Source: Antedon mediterranea (Eukaryota > Echinodermata > Crinoidea > Comatulida > Antedonidae). From it: a stretch of DNA of 64,000 nt. Where the stretch lies: contig NC_092670.1 in the NCBI RefSeq assembly GCF_964355755.1, positions 17,979,201 through 18,043,200 on the forward strand, in the 5' to 3' direction. Each line of letters starts with the position of its first letter. Position 1 is the first letter of the stretch. This document shows, piece by piece, positions 12,396 through 23,464 of the stretch. Under the pieces are notes generated by a model. The model ran no database searches and was not told the origin of the DNA. It saw only the letters and a program-made list of their open reading frames with translations. Made by a program: the position numbers and the translations under genes.

Positions 12396-13189
12396 AAAAA
12401 TGTAGTTACGTAACAAGAGCAATCAGAGAGTTCCAACCTCCGCCAGGAGTAAAAAAGAGAAAAAGAATCAAAAATTGAGATAAATATCCGTCTTGTAGAT
12501 TTAACGTAAGCACTAAATTTAGCAAAACAATAAAAAAGTGGTCCAGAATTGGGTCCTGGTCCGTGACAACATATCTGGTATACATTTGGTAAAGACTCGT
12601 CTTTTATGTGGTTAATGAACAACAAACCACTGAGTAGAGCAGTGATTGAAATAGCTTTCACTGATTTTTAAATTGTAAGTAAAGCCGTGGTTTAAATAAA
12701 ATGCTACAATTAAAACAATTATTGTTTGTAACCCACATGAAAATAGACAGGTCTTCTATATTGGTCTTGCCGTGTACACATACTAAATAATAAAACCCAA
12801 TTTGGACACAATTATTCGCCAGATCTACAATGACATTTTATTAAGTGTGACATTTACGTCTTATTTCTTGAATTGGACCGCGTTGAATAGACTGCATGTT
12901 CCTATAATTCAATCTTCCTCCCCTTCTTTACTATGCATCAATAATCTTTTTTTATTATCATATTCCCAGTGGGTACTCCAGATCAACGATTGGTTGTTTT
13001 AGCCTACGTGTATACATACACGTACACAAAGTCTGTCTTTTTATAAAGCCTGCAACAGTAACAGACAGTAATACAACGATAAGAATATATATAATGTTAG
13101 GCTACCACTGTTTCTTTATGTGTTGGTTGAATATTTGAATATATAAAATACAATAAAATAACTTTGTAACTTATTTTTGTCTTTTTTAG

Positions 13190-13337
13190 CAGCTCACGAC
13201 TTGATGCCTTCTTCACATTACGATGCCCGCAACACATCGCTCGAGCTGAGTTTAAGATTTCCACACGGATCTGCTCCTCATATAATAGAAGACCACGGGT
13301 ATGGCGGACACGGTCACGAGGAACATGACAATCCCGA
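13190..13337 (+). CDS. Otopetrin, coding exon 2
   Basis: A pyrimidine tract followed by TTTTTTAG|CAG opens an exon ending at A|GTGAGTATA. The only open frame is the one fixed by phase 1 from either first exon, and it leaves phase 2 for exon 3. It encodes about 49 residues of hydrophilic N-terminal tail ending in a His-rich patch (HGYGGHGHEEHDNPE) just before the first membrane helix. The acceptor is a tandem TAGCAG, so splicing at 13190 or at 13193 are both in frame and differ by one Ala. A MITE copy sits in the following short intron at about 13420-13520. Confidence 0.75.
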
Positions 13338-13625
13338 GTGAGTATACATTATTCATTATTTTAGATATCTGAATTGCAGTGTGGCTGTAAAACGAGGCAT
13401 CTAAGGTATCTGTCTTCTCTTCACAACGCAAGAAGTTGACCAATACACGTATTTGGGGATCCATCGCGTCGTGATTGGTCAAATTAATTTCAGCGCGCTT
13501 ACGCCTTTGAGTTGCCTACAAGAAATGGAAATCTAGCTTTAAAACTATGTAACCAGACATCTGCGGACATCTGTGTTAACTAATATTTTTATCATAAATG
13601 TTACGACATTTTTCTCATTTTACAG

Positions 13626-13885
13626 AGATGTTTGGTCAGCTCTCTCGTCACTCCATTGTCTAATAGTCGTAATACTTGCTGCCACACTCGATATGGCCTA
13701 CGTCTTCCTTAAATTCAACACAGACTACAAGCCGATAACTCTGGAACACGTTGAGGGATACTTCATCTTTCTTTATCTTGTTTCTTTAACTTGGCTTATC
13801 CTGGTTCCAATTGCCAAGAAGCCGCTTCCAGACACGGCTGATGAGGAACGATGGGATCTCCATGCCAGCAATAAATACGTAAATG
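13626..13885 (+). CDS. Otopetrin, coding exon 3 (TM1-TM2)
   Basis: Acceptor TTTTACAG|A and donor G|GTAAGG bound 260 nt in phase with exons 2 and 4. The exon encodes the first two predicted membrane helices: LIVVILAATLDMAYVF and, after a short loop, YFIFLYLVSLTWLILVPI. This matches the otopetrin layout, in which a hydrophilic N-terminus is followed by the first pair of twelve helices. Confidence 0.85.
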
Positions 13886-14241
13886 GTAAGGTTAACTCAT
13901 ACGTAAAGACGTAGACTAAATGGCAAGGTAAACTAAGTTCGTAAATAGTAAGAGAACTATGTACGTAAACCCGTCGATTTTAATATATCTAAATATGTAA
14001 ACGACAATGGAATTAAATACGTACACACTAGATCAGGAAACTAAATACGTAAACACACGTAAATGGCAAGGGAACTAAATACGTTAAACGCTTAAATGCT
14101 AAAGGAACTAAATAGGGCTACACGTACGTAAATAGTAAAATGAAGGAATACGCAGAAACGTGACGTAAATGGTAGAGACCTAATATGTAAATAGATAAGA
14201 GAACTAAATACATATACATTCTGCTAATTTTTATTCTGCAG

Positions 14242-14440
14242 TTGGCCTATTATTCTTCGGATGTGGCGGGTGCCTATGGGCCATTATGCGAACAGCTCTG
14301 TACGTGGAGACCGGAGAGCCTTGTTACAGCAATGCCATGGCCTTTGGATCTATCCTCAGTGTCACCTTCACAATGTTACAAATCTACTTCTTCTGGAGAT
14401 TTTCATCTGTGTGCTTGGTGAGATGGACGCCTCTTTGCAG
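14242..14440 (+). CDS. Otopetrin, coding exon 4
   Basis: Acceptor TTCTGCAG|TT and donor CAG|GTAAGA bound 199 nt. It encodes two helices, VGLLFFGCGGCLWAIMRTA and MAFGSILSVTFTMLQIYFFW, with an extracellular-type ETGEPC loop between. The FxxLQxYFxWRF run is characteristic of the otopetrin N-terminal domain. The flanking introns both carry copies of MITE family 2 (about 14545-14690 in the next intron). Confidence 0.88.
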
Positions 14441-14743
14441 GTAAGAACACTAGGCTGAACGGAAAACCACACAACCACGCATCTGCCGGTTTTCAAAGTT
14501 AGTCTGCGCATAGCGCATGTTTAGAGTGCGCACAATGGCATTATTGGAAAGCTATCGATTTGTAATGACCGACCGAGGATCGACCGACGACCTTAACCCA
14601 ACCTAGGTCAGATTCATCGCGTCTGGTTAAATGATTGCGTTGCGCGTACGTACTTAATTGCGTTGCGCCCAAGTGCAGCAAACAAAGCTTAATGTTGCAA
14701 TGACTTGACACGATAATAAATATCGTTCGTTTTATCTTCACAG

Positions 14744-14979
14744 AATGGCACTTATGCACCTAGTAGCAACCAACCTTTCCATCTGGATTCGAACACTTAT
14801 TGAAGAGACGTGGGAAGACTTTTTAATAAAGACGTTTAAATTCGATAGCTACGGCGGAGGATACAGCGAAAAGAAAAACACAGGTGACGCGGGAGCTGAC
14901 TATGGAGCCGAGAAAGCTGGATATTTGTACGGCCGTGCTCCATATATGGGAGACAAAACAGACTTATTTTACGGATCGA
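14744..14979 (+). CDS. Otopetrin, coding exon 5
   Basis: Acceptor TTCACAG|A and donor A|GTAAGT bound 236 nt. It begins MALMHLVATNLSIWIRTLIEE, which matches the conserved otopetrin segment MHxxATNLxxWxRTLxxE. It continues into a long hydrophilic Gly/Tyr-rich loop (for example YGGGYSEKKNTGDAG), the variable linker seen between otopetrin helices. Intron 5 (14980-15366) again contains a family-2 MITE, at about 15050-15165. Confidence 0.9.
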
Positions 14980-15366
14980 GTAAGTCCAATTTGAATATTA
15001 AATACTTTACTGAATACTAAATACTGTAGCCATTGCATTTTCCTAAATACAGTACAACCAACGCAAGGTCCAATCACGATGCGATGAATCATCCCAACTG
15101 TCGCTTGTGATTGGTCAACTCATTTGTGTTGTGCCTACGTCGTTGCATTGCTTCCGAATGTCTCGTGAATAGAGACAACCGTAGAGTTGAAACATAGTGT
15201 CATTCGTTTCACCCTTATAAGAGTATATATTTTTACGAGTCGAAGCCAAGTGAAAATATAACCTTTCCAGCTTTCACCGAATGAAATTATTTGTACTATA
15301 ACACATATATAAAACTAGTGAAATATTTCATTACTTTAATCATATTCAATCATGTTTTTTGTTCAG

Positions 15367-16274
15367 GTTATAACTCGACGAATCAAACAACGGAGCTATA
15401 CCAATGTGACAAGGGCGAAGGTTTAAGTAAAGCTGTTTACTACGCCTCCAAGTACCTATACTCATTCACAGTCGAGTACAGCATCATGGCTGCTGGTTTA
15501 GCGTACGTCATGTGGCAGAACATTAATCGACGCATTGAGCACAGTCACAACCACAACCACTCTGCACATACCAGTCACGACTACACGTTTAGCTTCGAGT
15601 GTGGTTTACTTCTCGGTGTCATCATGACAATGTGTGGTGTGATTATACTTATCTTAAACATCATCTATACCAAAGACCCGCTAAAGAAAGACATGTCGTT
15701 TGAAACCTACCACGGGTATCGTATATTCCTCAACATTATATGCAGCATAGCGTGCGCGATGGCTTTTTATGGAATATATAAAGGTGGCTGGAAATATGAA
15801 CACGTTGAAGGGCCTATGCATCATTTCGACGTCAGTATGTTATTCTTGTGCGTTGCCGGTTCGTTTCTTCAGAGTCTGTTTACGTTCGTGGCTTCCATCG
15901 CGACTCTCGGAACGTACAAACACGCCGGGCTGTTACTGTTTGATGAATTGACCCATATGGGACAGACTGTCATTCAGATGTTGCTTATGTTGGCAGCTAT
16001 GAGTCGAAAACCTCCTGAAGATTTCAAAGAAACGCGTACCAAGCAGATTCTGATGTTCTTGCTTGTCTGCAATGTTGCCTGGTGGATCTTATGCTCATAC
16101 GAGTTAAAAGGTGGATACGACCTCTTTGCTATGGAAAATGATTACTACGGATCCAGTGCCTGGTATGTGGTGATCCATCTGGCCGCACCTCTGGAGATCC
16201 TCTTTCGCTTCCATTCGACCGCTTGCTTTTTCGAGATCTGGAGTTCTGGCAAACCAGTCGATTCCGATGCATAA
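15367..16274 (+). CDS. Otopetrin proton channel, last coding exon
   Basis: This exon completes an otopetrin, a plasma-membrane channel that conducts protons inward at low extracellular pH. In vertebrates the founding member is needed for otoconia and for sour taste. The exon is 908 nt, follows acceptor TTGTTCAG|GT, and ends with TAA at 16272. It encodes about 300 residues with at least six hydrophobic helices, such as LLLGVIMTMCGVIILILNII, FLNIICSIACAMAFYGIY and ILMFLLVCNVAWWILCSYEL. The end, ILFRFHSTACFFEIW, is the conserved otopetrin C-terminus. A His-rich loop (IEHSHNHNHSAHTSHD) follows the first helix and is unusual. The whole model is 622 aa, normal for the family. The family assignment is firm; which of the duplicated otopetrins this is cannot be said. 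Confidence 0.92.
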
Positions 16275-17769
16275 TATGCACATGATGACTAAATAATATC
16301 ATTTTTTACAGGGTAATACCAATTTCTTTAAACGCCATGGATATTTTTCGGTAGTGAAAGCATTACGATTCTAAATGAACGGACTTTTTTGGTCAGGTCA
16401 AAGCCAAGTCCAAACAACCAATCGGATATCAGTATTTGATTTTAGTTCTTTTGCGGAAAAATATTCACCGTGTTTAACATTTTTATGATGATTTACAATG
16501 GAATTTTATACATAGGCCTAACCAACAATTATTGCCACTGGGAAATACGGTGTCTTATATGCCGAATCATACGTTGTAGTGTATTACTGTTGAAATAATG
16601 CTTACAAATTAATATACATACAACAAAATATGAGTTAGCTGAAAATTAGCAAAATATATTTTTATTTGATTGTTGATATAGTGTTTGAGATTCGCTGGCG
16701 AAAATATACTGCGAGTGGAACAATGATTTACTTACATAACAAAAGAATACATACATATAATATACATACAAACAAACAATTAGCAATCATTTTTTAAATA
16801 GAATCAATTAACTATTGTTTACACACTATTACAGAATATTTTATTTCGTTCAAGGTGAAATGTATAATAGACAATTTTTTTTTAGAAATCAACATTAGTA
16901 ATCATTTCACTCGATTCTCTGTAGAATAATGTCTAGTATCATAGGCGAATTCTGCAATACAGTGTCACATGTGTAACACATGTGACGTTTGTACTATGTT
17001 AAGCTTTATTTAGGCTTATTGCCTATGATGAAGTTGTTACATGTGATACATATGTGACGCTGTACATAATTTGCCTGTGCATACAGAATCGGCTAATCGA
17101 TTACAAAACTCGCAGCGTAAAATTATACAGAACTAGGATTGTATATAGCTTAATGTTTGCTGGTTCTAAACTGAATCTTTGATAAATATTTCGTTTTAGA
17201 GTAAATTAAAGCAAGTGTCCTACAATGTAGGCAGGCTCTATGATACTGATATATTTAGCGAAGAATGGGGCGCGCATCCATGAACGGACCATAAATAACT
17301 GAGTTCCTGTGCTCTGTTGCTTTGGTTTTAGCATGGACCATTAGCAGGTACAATTTCGCTGCCTCCGGTCAACCTGCACTTAAACAATTCTAGGCCTACA
17401 TGAAATTACTGCACATTTTGTATTGCTGCTGTAAAATTAGCATTCTTAAAAACCAATATATACGCACATTATATAAATATATTTTTGTATTTTACACCAA
17501 AGCTTTGAAAGCCTTGTAATAATTCTAAAGAAATAGATCTGAATTCATTAAGCATTGTAAAACATTATTTGCATGGAATTACAAATGTACCGATACTATA
17601 AATAAAACTTGTTAAATATATACATGTAGCCTATTGGCATTTTGTTGCGTGACTGGGTCTATAGAAAATTTGATGATTGTGAAGATACGGTAGCTTGTTT
17701 CGTTTCCGGAACGGTATCGTGACGGTTTCGTAATCTTTACCAACGTCATCGTGATTGTTTTTCTAAAAC
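16275..17769. other. Convergent 3' flank between otopetrin and LRR-Ig gene
   Basis: This is a non-coding spacer between two convergent genes. A canonical AATAAA at 17601 could end the otopetrin transcript, although it is 1.3 kb past the stop. A 23-bp palindrome (GTCACATGTG...CACATGTGAC, 16964-16986) has a degenerate second copy at about 17036-17057, which may mark a decayed foldback element. No obvious polyadenylation signal for the minus-strand gene stands out near 17770. Confidence 0.45.
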
Positions 17770-20346
17770 TCAAAAATATGTCTCCGATGTGTCTTGTTCA
17801 TAAGATGAATTAAAGATGGCACCGATCATTTCTTCTTCATTATCTCTTTGTTCTGTACGTGGAGGAACATGGTCTGCATATGCTGTGATGTTATGAGTCG
17901 CCACCAAACCGCTTTTGTGTTCCTTCTTTTGATCATTCAGTTTTGTTGTAGACGACCTCACTTTAGACCTTTTAGCATTAGCTTCTGCAGTATTCTGTCT
18001 CACAACATGTGGCTTTAAGTTGGTTATACTGTGAAACTTTTCTGTAGATTGTAAATCAATTTGATTGTCATGTTTTGAATCTAGTGAAATATCAATGGCG
18101 TCCACGTTAGTAGCATTTTCTATCGTCACATCATCCGTAAGCAGCACACTTTGAATTTCTTGATACGTCGTCTGCGCAGGTCTATTTAAAGCGCCATTTG
18201 CAACATCAACATCATCAGGTTTTAAAATCGATTTCGTACTGTGACGATCAATGCGTTCTATTGGATACGCTTTGGCCAATAACTTGTTGTTAGTCTTTCT
18301 AGGCTGCACTGTGCGCGACATCCAGTAGTAAATCAAACAACAAGCTATAAACGTCTGGACAAAGACGGCTATTCCAATCGCTAGTCCCGCCACCATCCCG
18401 GCATCCTCTAGTGTTTCTCGTACATGTATAGGGTAAATTTGAATAGTTTCCTTAACAGTTCCAACAAAGTTAGATGCTACGCACGAATAACCACCTCGAT
18501 CTTTCCAGACGATATTCGTAATTTTAAGAGAACTGTTGGAAAACATTTGAAATTTTGGAGCGTCGGTTTCGGTGAGTGCGGTATCGTTTAGTAATAACCA
18601 GGAAACAATGGGTTTGGGAATTCCAGACGATTCACAAATCAGTAAAACATCCTCACCTTCATTTATATAAAGCATAGTATCGTTTAGATGAACACGTGGC
18701 AGAGAACATAGCAGTTGTGTCTCCGTAAGATCGACTACTTTATTTCCTTTTAGATTAGGCGGTCCATCACAGACAACCAGATCAATAAAATGGTTCTGTT
18801 TTAACCACGTGTGGTATGCTTTCAAACGACAATCACAATGTACTGGATTACTGTTCATGTTCAGTTCTGTCAGATGTATCTGATTTTGAAAGAAGTCATC
18901 ATCAATTGTTTCAATCAAGTTCTTTCTTACGTCGAGTACTTCAATGACGTCAGCATTCAAGAACTGTGACGTCTTCAAAGTAGCCAACATATTATCAGTT
19001 AGTATAAGATGGATTAAACTTCTTCCAAGAACATAAAAAAATCCTGAAGGAATATTAATTATATTGTTACCCGAGATATCAAGAACTCTGAGATATGTTG
19101 AAGTGTTAAAGGCAATAGACAAGTTACTGAGCCATTGAGAGTCGTGGTTTCCACCAATTTGGATTTTAGAAAGCCCAGGAAGATCTGCACATGCACCAGT
19201 TTCAAGAACACGTATATAATTGCCGCTGATATCAATCGTCTTTAGTCGGAGTAACTGTGAAAATGTCCCGTCACGAATTTTTTGAATATTATTATTATTG
19301 AGATAAATTTGTTCGATAAAGTTCAATTTGGTGAATGCAAACGGCGAAACATCAAATACTCTGTTGTGATTTAAAGAAATGACGTCAACGTTTGTAATTA
19401 TATTTTGAAATGAAGATGGTACGATAAACTCAACCTGGTTGTAATCCATAAGTAGCTTTGTCAGAGACACCCCAGCGTGGCTATCTTCATCATCATCAAT
19501 GGCATCTACAGTTAAACTAACATCCAAAAGATCCGCTATGGAGTTACTTTCTATGTTGAGCAACCTTAAGGCCCCGGCTCTAACGACTAACTCACTCAAA
19601 TGGTTGTAAGATAAGTCAAAAACATCCATAGCACTATCAGTTTCAAAATGGAAACTCGTCAGGGAATTGTGACTAACATCAACGTTTCTAATGTTTAAAA
19701 AACTCGTAGATCGATCTAAAGCAATAAATGCATTTATCTTGTTCATACTCATGTCCAAATTGACCAATGAGGGTAGTCCTTTAAAACTGTCATCAACCAC
19801 GTGATTTATATAATTCCGTTTAAGAGATAGTTTCGTGAGTTTTGGTAAATTTAGTTCAGGTGTAGATAAGAAATCATTATTTTCAGCAAGTAGTGTTTTA
19901 AGAGAAACAAGTTCATTCAGATCTGGAAGATGACTAAGACGATTACTAGATAAATCTAAAGACCTCAGTTTAGATAATCCTTCAAACGCTCCAATGCTAA
20001 CATCACTGATATGATTTCCACTTAAGTCGATCTCAATAAGACGATTAGCTTCAACAAAAGACCCTTCAACCAGAAGATCAACAAGGTTATCCCGCATCTG
20101 GAGAACTTGAAGATTTGTCGAATTCTTCAGATCATCCTCCTCAATGTATTGGATATGATTATTATTCAAGATAAGGATTTTTGTTCGAAGATTAAAATTT
20201 GGAATACATGTCAGGTTCATTGAGATGCAGACTGTCGTGTCCGTTGTATCGTCAAAGTCACACGTGACGTCACAATGCCCTATTACATAACCAATGATAT
20301 TCAGAGTAAAGACCAGTGTAATGATCCAGCGAGTAGATCTATCCAT
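17770..20346 (-). CDS. LRR-Ig single-pass transmembrane receptor
   Basis: One uninterrupted coding exon gives 858 residues. A signal peptide (about 1-24, hydrophobic WIITLVFTLNIIGYVIG) is followed by a Cys-rich LRR N-cap (Cys25, Cys29, Cys40, Cys47). Leucine-rich repeats run from about 54 to 498 (for example LIEIDLSGNHISDVSIGAF). Then come an LRR C-cap (NPVHCDCRLKAYHTWL, about 500-548), one C2-type Ig domain (Cys571, Trp583, Cys622 in a GYSCVASN motif), a transmembrane helix at about 650-676, and a tail of about 180 residues ending ETYF. This layout is that of cell-surface adhesion or signalling proteins of the LRR-Ig type (Kekkon/LINGO/LRFN/LRIG-like). No kinase or TIR domain is present. The start is set at 20346 because a strong splice acceptor lies just upstream, making the further in-frame codons to 20400 intronic. 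The subfamily is undecided. Confidence 0.88.
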   Translation of the reverse strand: MDRSTRWIITLVFTLNIIGYVIGHCDVTCDFDDTTDTTVCISMNLTCIPNFNLRTKILILNNNHIQYIEEDDLKNSTNLQVLQMRDNLVDLLVEGSFVEANRLIEIDLSGNHISDVSIGAFEGLSKLRSLDLSSNRLSHLPDLNELVSLKTLLAENNDFLSTPELNLPKLTKLSLKRNYINHVVDDSFKGLPSLVNLDMSMNKINAFIALDRSTSFLNIRNVDVSHNSLTSFHFETDSAMDVFDLSYNHLSELVVRAGALRLLNIESNSIADLLDVSLTVDAIDDDEDSHAGVSLTKLLMDYNQVEFIVPSSFQNIITNVDVISLNHNRVFDVSPFAFTKLNFIEQIYLNNNNIQKIRDGTFSQLLRLKTIDISGNYIRVLETGACADLPGLSKIQIGGNHDSQWLSNLSIAFNTSTYLRVLDISGNNIINIPSGFFYVLGRSLIHLILTDNMLATLKTSQFLNADVIEVLDVRKNLIETIDDDFFQNQIHLTELNMNSNPVHCDCRLKAYHTWLKQNHFIDLVVCDGPPNLKGNKVVDLTETQLLCSLPRVHLNDTMLYINEGEDVLLICESSGIPKPIVSWLLLNDTALTETDAPKFQMFSNSSLKITNIVWKDRGGYSCVASNFVGTVKETIQIYPIHVRETLEDAGMVAGLAIGIAVFVQTFIACCLIYYWMSRTVQPRKTNNKLLAKAYPIERIDRHSTKSILKPDDVDVANGALNRPAQTTYQEIQSVLLTDDVTIENATNVDAIDISLDSKHDNQIDLQSTEKFHSITNLKPHVVRQNTAEANAKRSKVRSSTTKLNDQKKEHKSGLVATHNITAYADHVPPRTEQRDNEEEMIGAIFNSSYEQDTSETYF

Positions 20347-20360
20347 TGTATAATGTGTTA

Positions 20361-20375
20361 TCTGAAAGGTAAGTA
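20361..20375 (-). promoter_or_regulatory. 5'UTR splice acceptor of the LRR-Ig gene
   Basis: On the minus strand TTTACTTACCTTTCAG ends at 20362, 15 nt before the ATG at 20346. It is a near-ideal 3' splice site, so the gene probably has at least one upstream non-coding exon. This decides the start codon. Confidence 0.65.
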
Positions 20376-20401
20376 AAAAGTCGACAATGACATATAACAA
20401 T

Positions 20402-23160
20402 GTATAGTACTATGAGTCTAGTCTAGTTGATACACGGTACTTAATTCATTGCAAGCCTAATTAGTAAGCCTAATATGGGTTCCAGCAGGGGTAATTATTT
20501 ACTCTTCCCTAGTTTCAGACCTTATCCTCAGTTTGAATGGTGAATACGGCCACAGGACTCTGTTTGCCGATTGCCTAATAATTTTAGATCCAGAAGAGTC
20601 TGTATATAATAACTTCATGATGAAAAATTCTACGCCACCTACAAACGACTCAGTATCAATTTCAATGTATATTTACGACTAAGCAATTTGTTTTAGGAGT
20701 TTTCCAATAATCAAACTATTACAAACTATTAATAGACACAATGTACTAATAATAATTCTACGTTGATGAGCTACGATTATATCTTCAGCTCAAAAATCAT
20801 TAATTGCGTAATAACAAGATTCTGTGTTAATTGTCAGACGTCATAAATAATAGTACGAATAAAGAATGTATTTTAGGCATTTTCCAATAATTGATCTATT
20901 AAAAAACTATTAATAGACAAAATGTGTTGATAAATTCTATGTTGATAAGCTATATTACTGTATATCTTCAGTCAACCAGTCATATTAATACGAAGCTACT
21001 ATTGAATAAGGGAGTAGGCCTATACAACCTGATAGCCTGACGGTGAGGTGATAGCAAATCGTTCTTACTTAGATCATAGAGATCTCTATGCTTAGATCAT
21101 AGAGATTTTTTTCCTTTCAAGCTTAGAGATCATGTACAACAACCTATATAACATAAGATCTACTGAATAACTCCATATAAAATAAATACGAGAATAAAGT
21201 TACAGAAAATATTATTAACACTTTTAAAATACATAATAATGTGTAGTGAACAATTAAGAAATGTTAGTATTTACCTTGCGATATTATACAATATTCCTGT
21301 GGTTGAATTGATTCGGCCGGTAGTCAATCTCACTCCAATTAAATAGACACGATAGGAGGATGCAACAACCATATGTTGATGGATTTAACAAACACAGTAC
21401 ACTGTTTAAATAGTATGCATGATGACACAACACAAAACGTAGTTGTTTTAATGAAAGCCAATACCGTAGTATGTAGAGTACACGTTTTTATTCGATTATT
21501 TTTCTTCGTTGGTCGAGCATGCGAAAGTAAACACATAACCAAAATGGACGTATTTAACAAGTTCAATGCTGTTATTTTCTTAATTTGTACGCATTTATTT
21601 GCAGGAGTCTGTATCTACAGTGTGTTTCTATTTGGTACATCATTTTTTAGCAAGAGTTAATAAACATCACTGCATGTGTTTTTCAAAAAAACAAAGCATT
21701 AACGCCCACTTGGAAGACAAAACAATGAGATATCACACTAACAGATGATATTTATTGACTGGCTTCATGTGAAGTTTTAAAATAAACGATCTAGGCCCAT
21801 CATACCATGTCATATTGACTTTATGTGAAGTTTTCCAATGATCGAGAATTACGCACGTCACTTTCAATCATTAAATACTCAAAATAAAGTATACTGCAAT
21901 GTAAACACATGTACTTGTACATGACGTCACATCGAACTTAAAACCAATAATAGAATCACAATTACTACATTTATTAATAAAGATATTTTTGTTAAGTGAT
22001 ATAGACACTAACACAATAACAAACCATATTGCCATAAACAGACAAAAATGAAAACAAATTGTGGAAAGCGTAATGTCGGAAGACGGAAAACGTTAAAAAG
22101 AAGAAGACATAGGCCTATTCAATATAAAAAGGCAAAAAATGACAATGCTGTGGGTATCAGACGTGGCTAGACCTCAGTGGAGAAGAAAAGCTAAATCAAT
22201 ACGATAAATTAAAACAGCTAGAAAAAATAGCAGAGCTTTTGGGTAACACTAGCCCTTTATCACTGGAAGTGAGAGTACTTAGACAAAATTGAAGATATGA
22301 ATCAGATAAGCGACAAGAAAAAGAAATATACAATATTGTTTCAATTTCTATCAGTAATAGGAATTCACGTAGCCCTGTTTCATCCATGTTTCTTCCCAAA
22401 AGACTTTTCGTTCAATTAAATTACCCAAGCAATTACTAACAAACATCAACAACAATTATGGCAAATAAAGTTTTAAAAAAAAATTAAAATCAACACTATG
22501 TGTTTCTAAAAGAAAGGTTGAGAATATTTCCAGAATACGACTGAGCATAACAACCGACACAGACGTCAGTTCTACAGCATTTCCCTTTAGCAACATAATT
22601 TACCACAAGCCTAACTTTACTACGATTACGGCAACAATAAACATGTATCTATGTTTTATATCTAATTATAATAAACACAGTAATTTTAGCTGTTGTTAGT
22701 TATATACACTTATCCCCATGTGCAGAACGTTGTGTACATCTAATGTGAACAACGTGTTGTTGTATAATATTTAGAAATAGAGCAGCAATGTGAGGTGTAA
22801 AGAATTAAGTTAACAATACTGCTGCGTGTTCACAGTTTAAATGTGTTTAAAATAGTAATGTTGATTCTGGTCTCACACTTCTTTAGGCGTAATATAAATT
22901 AATAGTATCCGATCACATAGTATCACTATGTCACTATACAGTTATATTATTTATCAGAAAGTATCAGTAGTATACACTATAATATAATATATTATAATCA
23001 TCAGAATATAAAATATAATACATGTATAATTTTCTAATCTTATTTTTTTTATTTTATTTTTTATTTTATTCAGTCAAAACCAACAGCGATAAATACCGCC
23101 ACTAACAGGTTTGAAACATGAAACAATACAACATAAAAAACGGTTAACAATAAAATACAG

Positions 23161-23221
<61 letters not shown>

Positions 23222-23379
23222 CAATGATGTTGCGTAGCACTGTGTAAATTATTATAAATCATACTGTAAATTATAGAAACAGTGCTCATATTCGGAACAT
23301 GATCTCATAATCGCGTCGAGCATAGCTCATTGGCGAAAGTTCCATATTTTTTAGTTGTATGAAAAAATGTCTCTGGCAT
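20402..23379. other. Non-coding region upstream of LRR-Ig gene
   Basis: No gene was recognised. A diverged direct duplication of about 125 bp is present (20676-20805 and 20860-20985; both carry TTTTCCAATAAT, CTATTAATAGACA and TATCTTCAG). A dispersed repeat at about 22130-22440 shares blocks with 25200-25310, 27170-27310 and 30081-30130. A 52-bp AT microsatellite lies at 23167-23218. The 95-codon plus-strand ORF at 21373-21660 has no family resemblance and is not called. Confidence 0.5.
23167..23218. repeat. (AT)n microsatellite
   Basis: An uninterrupted TA/AT run of about 52 bp lies 160 bp from the large palindrome at 23380. It is likely unstable in length. Confidence 0.95.
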
Positions 23380-23455
23380 AAATTGTTTATGGCATGCCGA
23401 TCTATGTTATATATATATATATATATAACATAGATCGGCATGCCATAAACAATTT
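23380..23455. repeat. Perfect 76-bp palindrome
   Basis: Two 38-bp arms are exact reverse complements with no spacer. The outer arm begins AAATTGTTTATGGCATGCCG and the centre is an AT alternation. It lies at the 3' end of the truncated LINE on the minus strand. It could extrude as a cruciform and is the strongest hairpin in the window. Confidence 0.95.
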
Positions 23456-23464
23456 CAATTAATC

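Larger units (their letters stand above)
8702..13189. other. Otopetrin intron 1, distal part
   Basis: No further exon was recognised. Contents are a Harbinger-type MITE (9052-9207), copies of the GGTTCCCACTAG/CGCAACGCAA MITE family (about 9711-10030), a 31-bp minisatellite (11328-11757) and a 15-16-bp minisatellite (12147-12395). The ORFs at 10452-10730 and 12085-12661 arise from AT-rich or minisatellite sequence and are not genes. Confidence 0.6.

Noticed and set aside
12085-12661. Minus-strand ORFs with FTRCSFYAVF-type repeats
   Set aside because: Produced by the 15-16-bp minisatellite; no start context, splice or homology support.
20347-20400. Upstream in-frame extension of the LRR-Ig protein (MLYVIVDFLL...)
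   Set aside because: A strong splice acceptor between it and the ATG at 20346 makes it intronic, and the ATG at 20346 opens a good signal peptide.
21373-21660. 95-codon plus-strand ORF with a hydrophobic C-terminus
   Set aside because: No family resemblance, no splice or promoter support, and overlapped by an antisense ORF of similar length; likely chance in AT-rich DNA.
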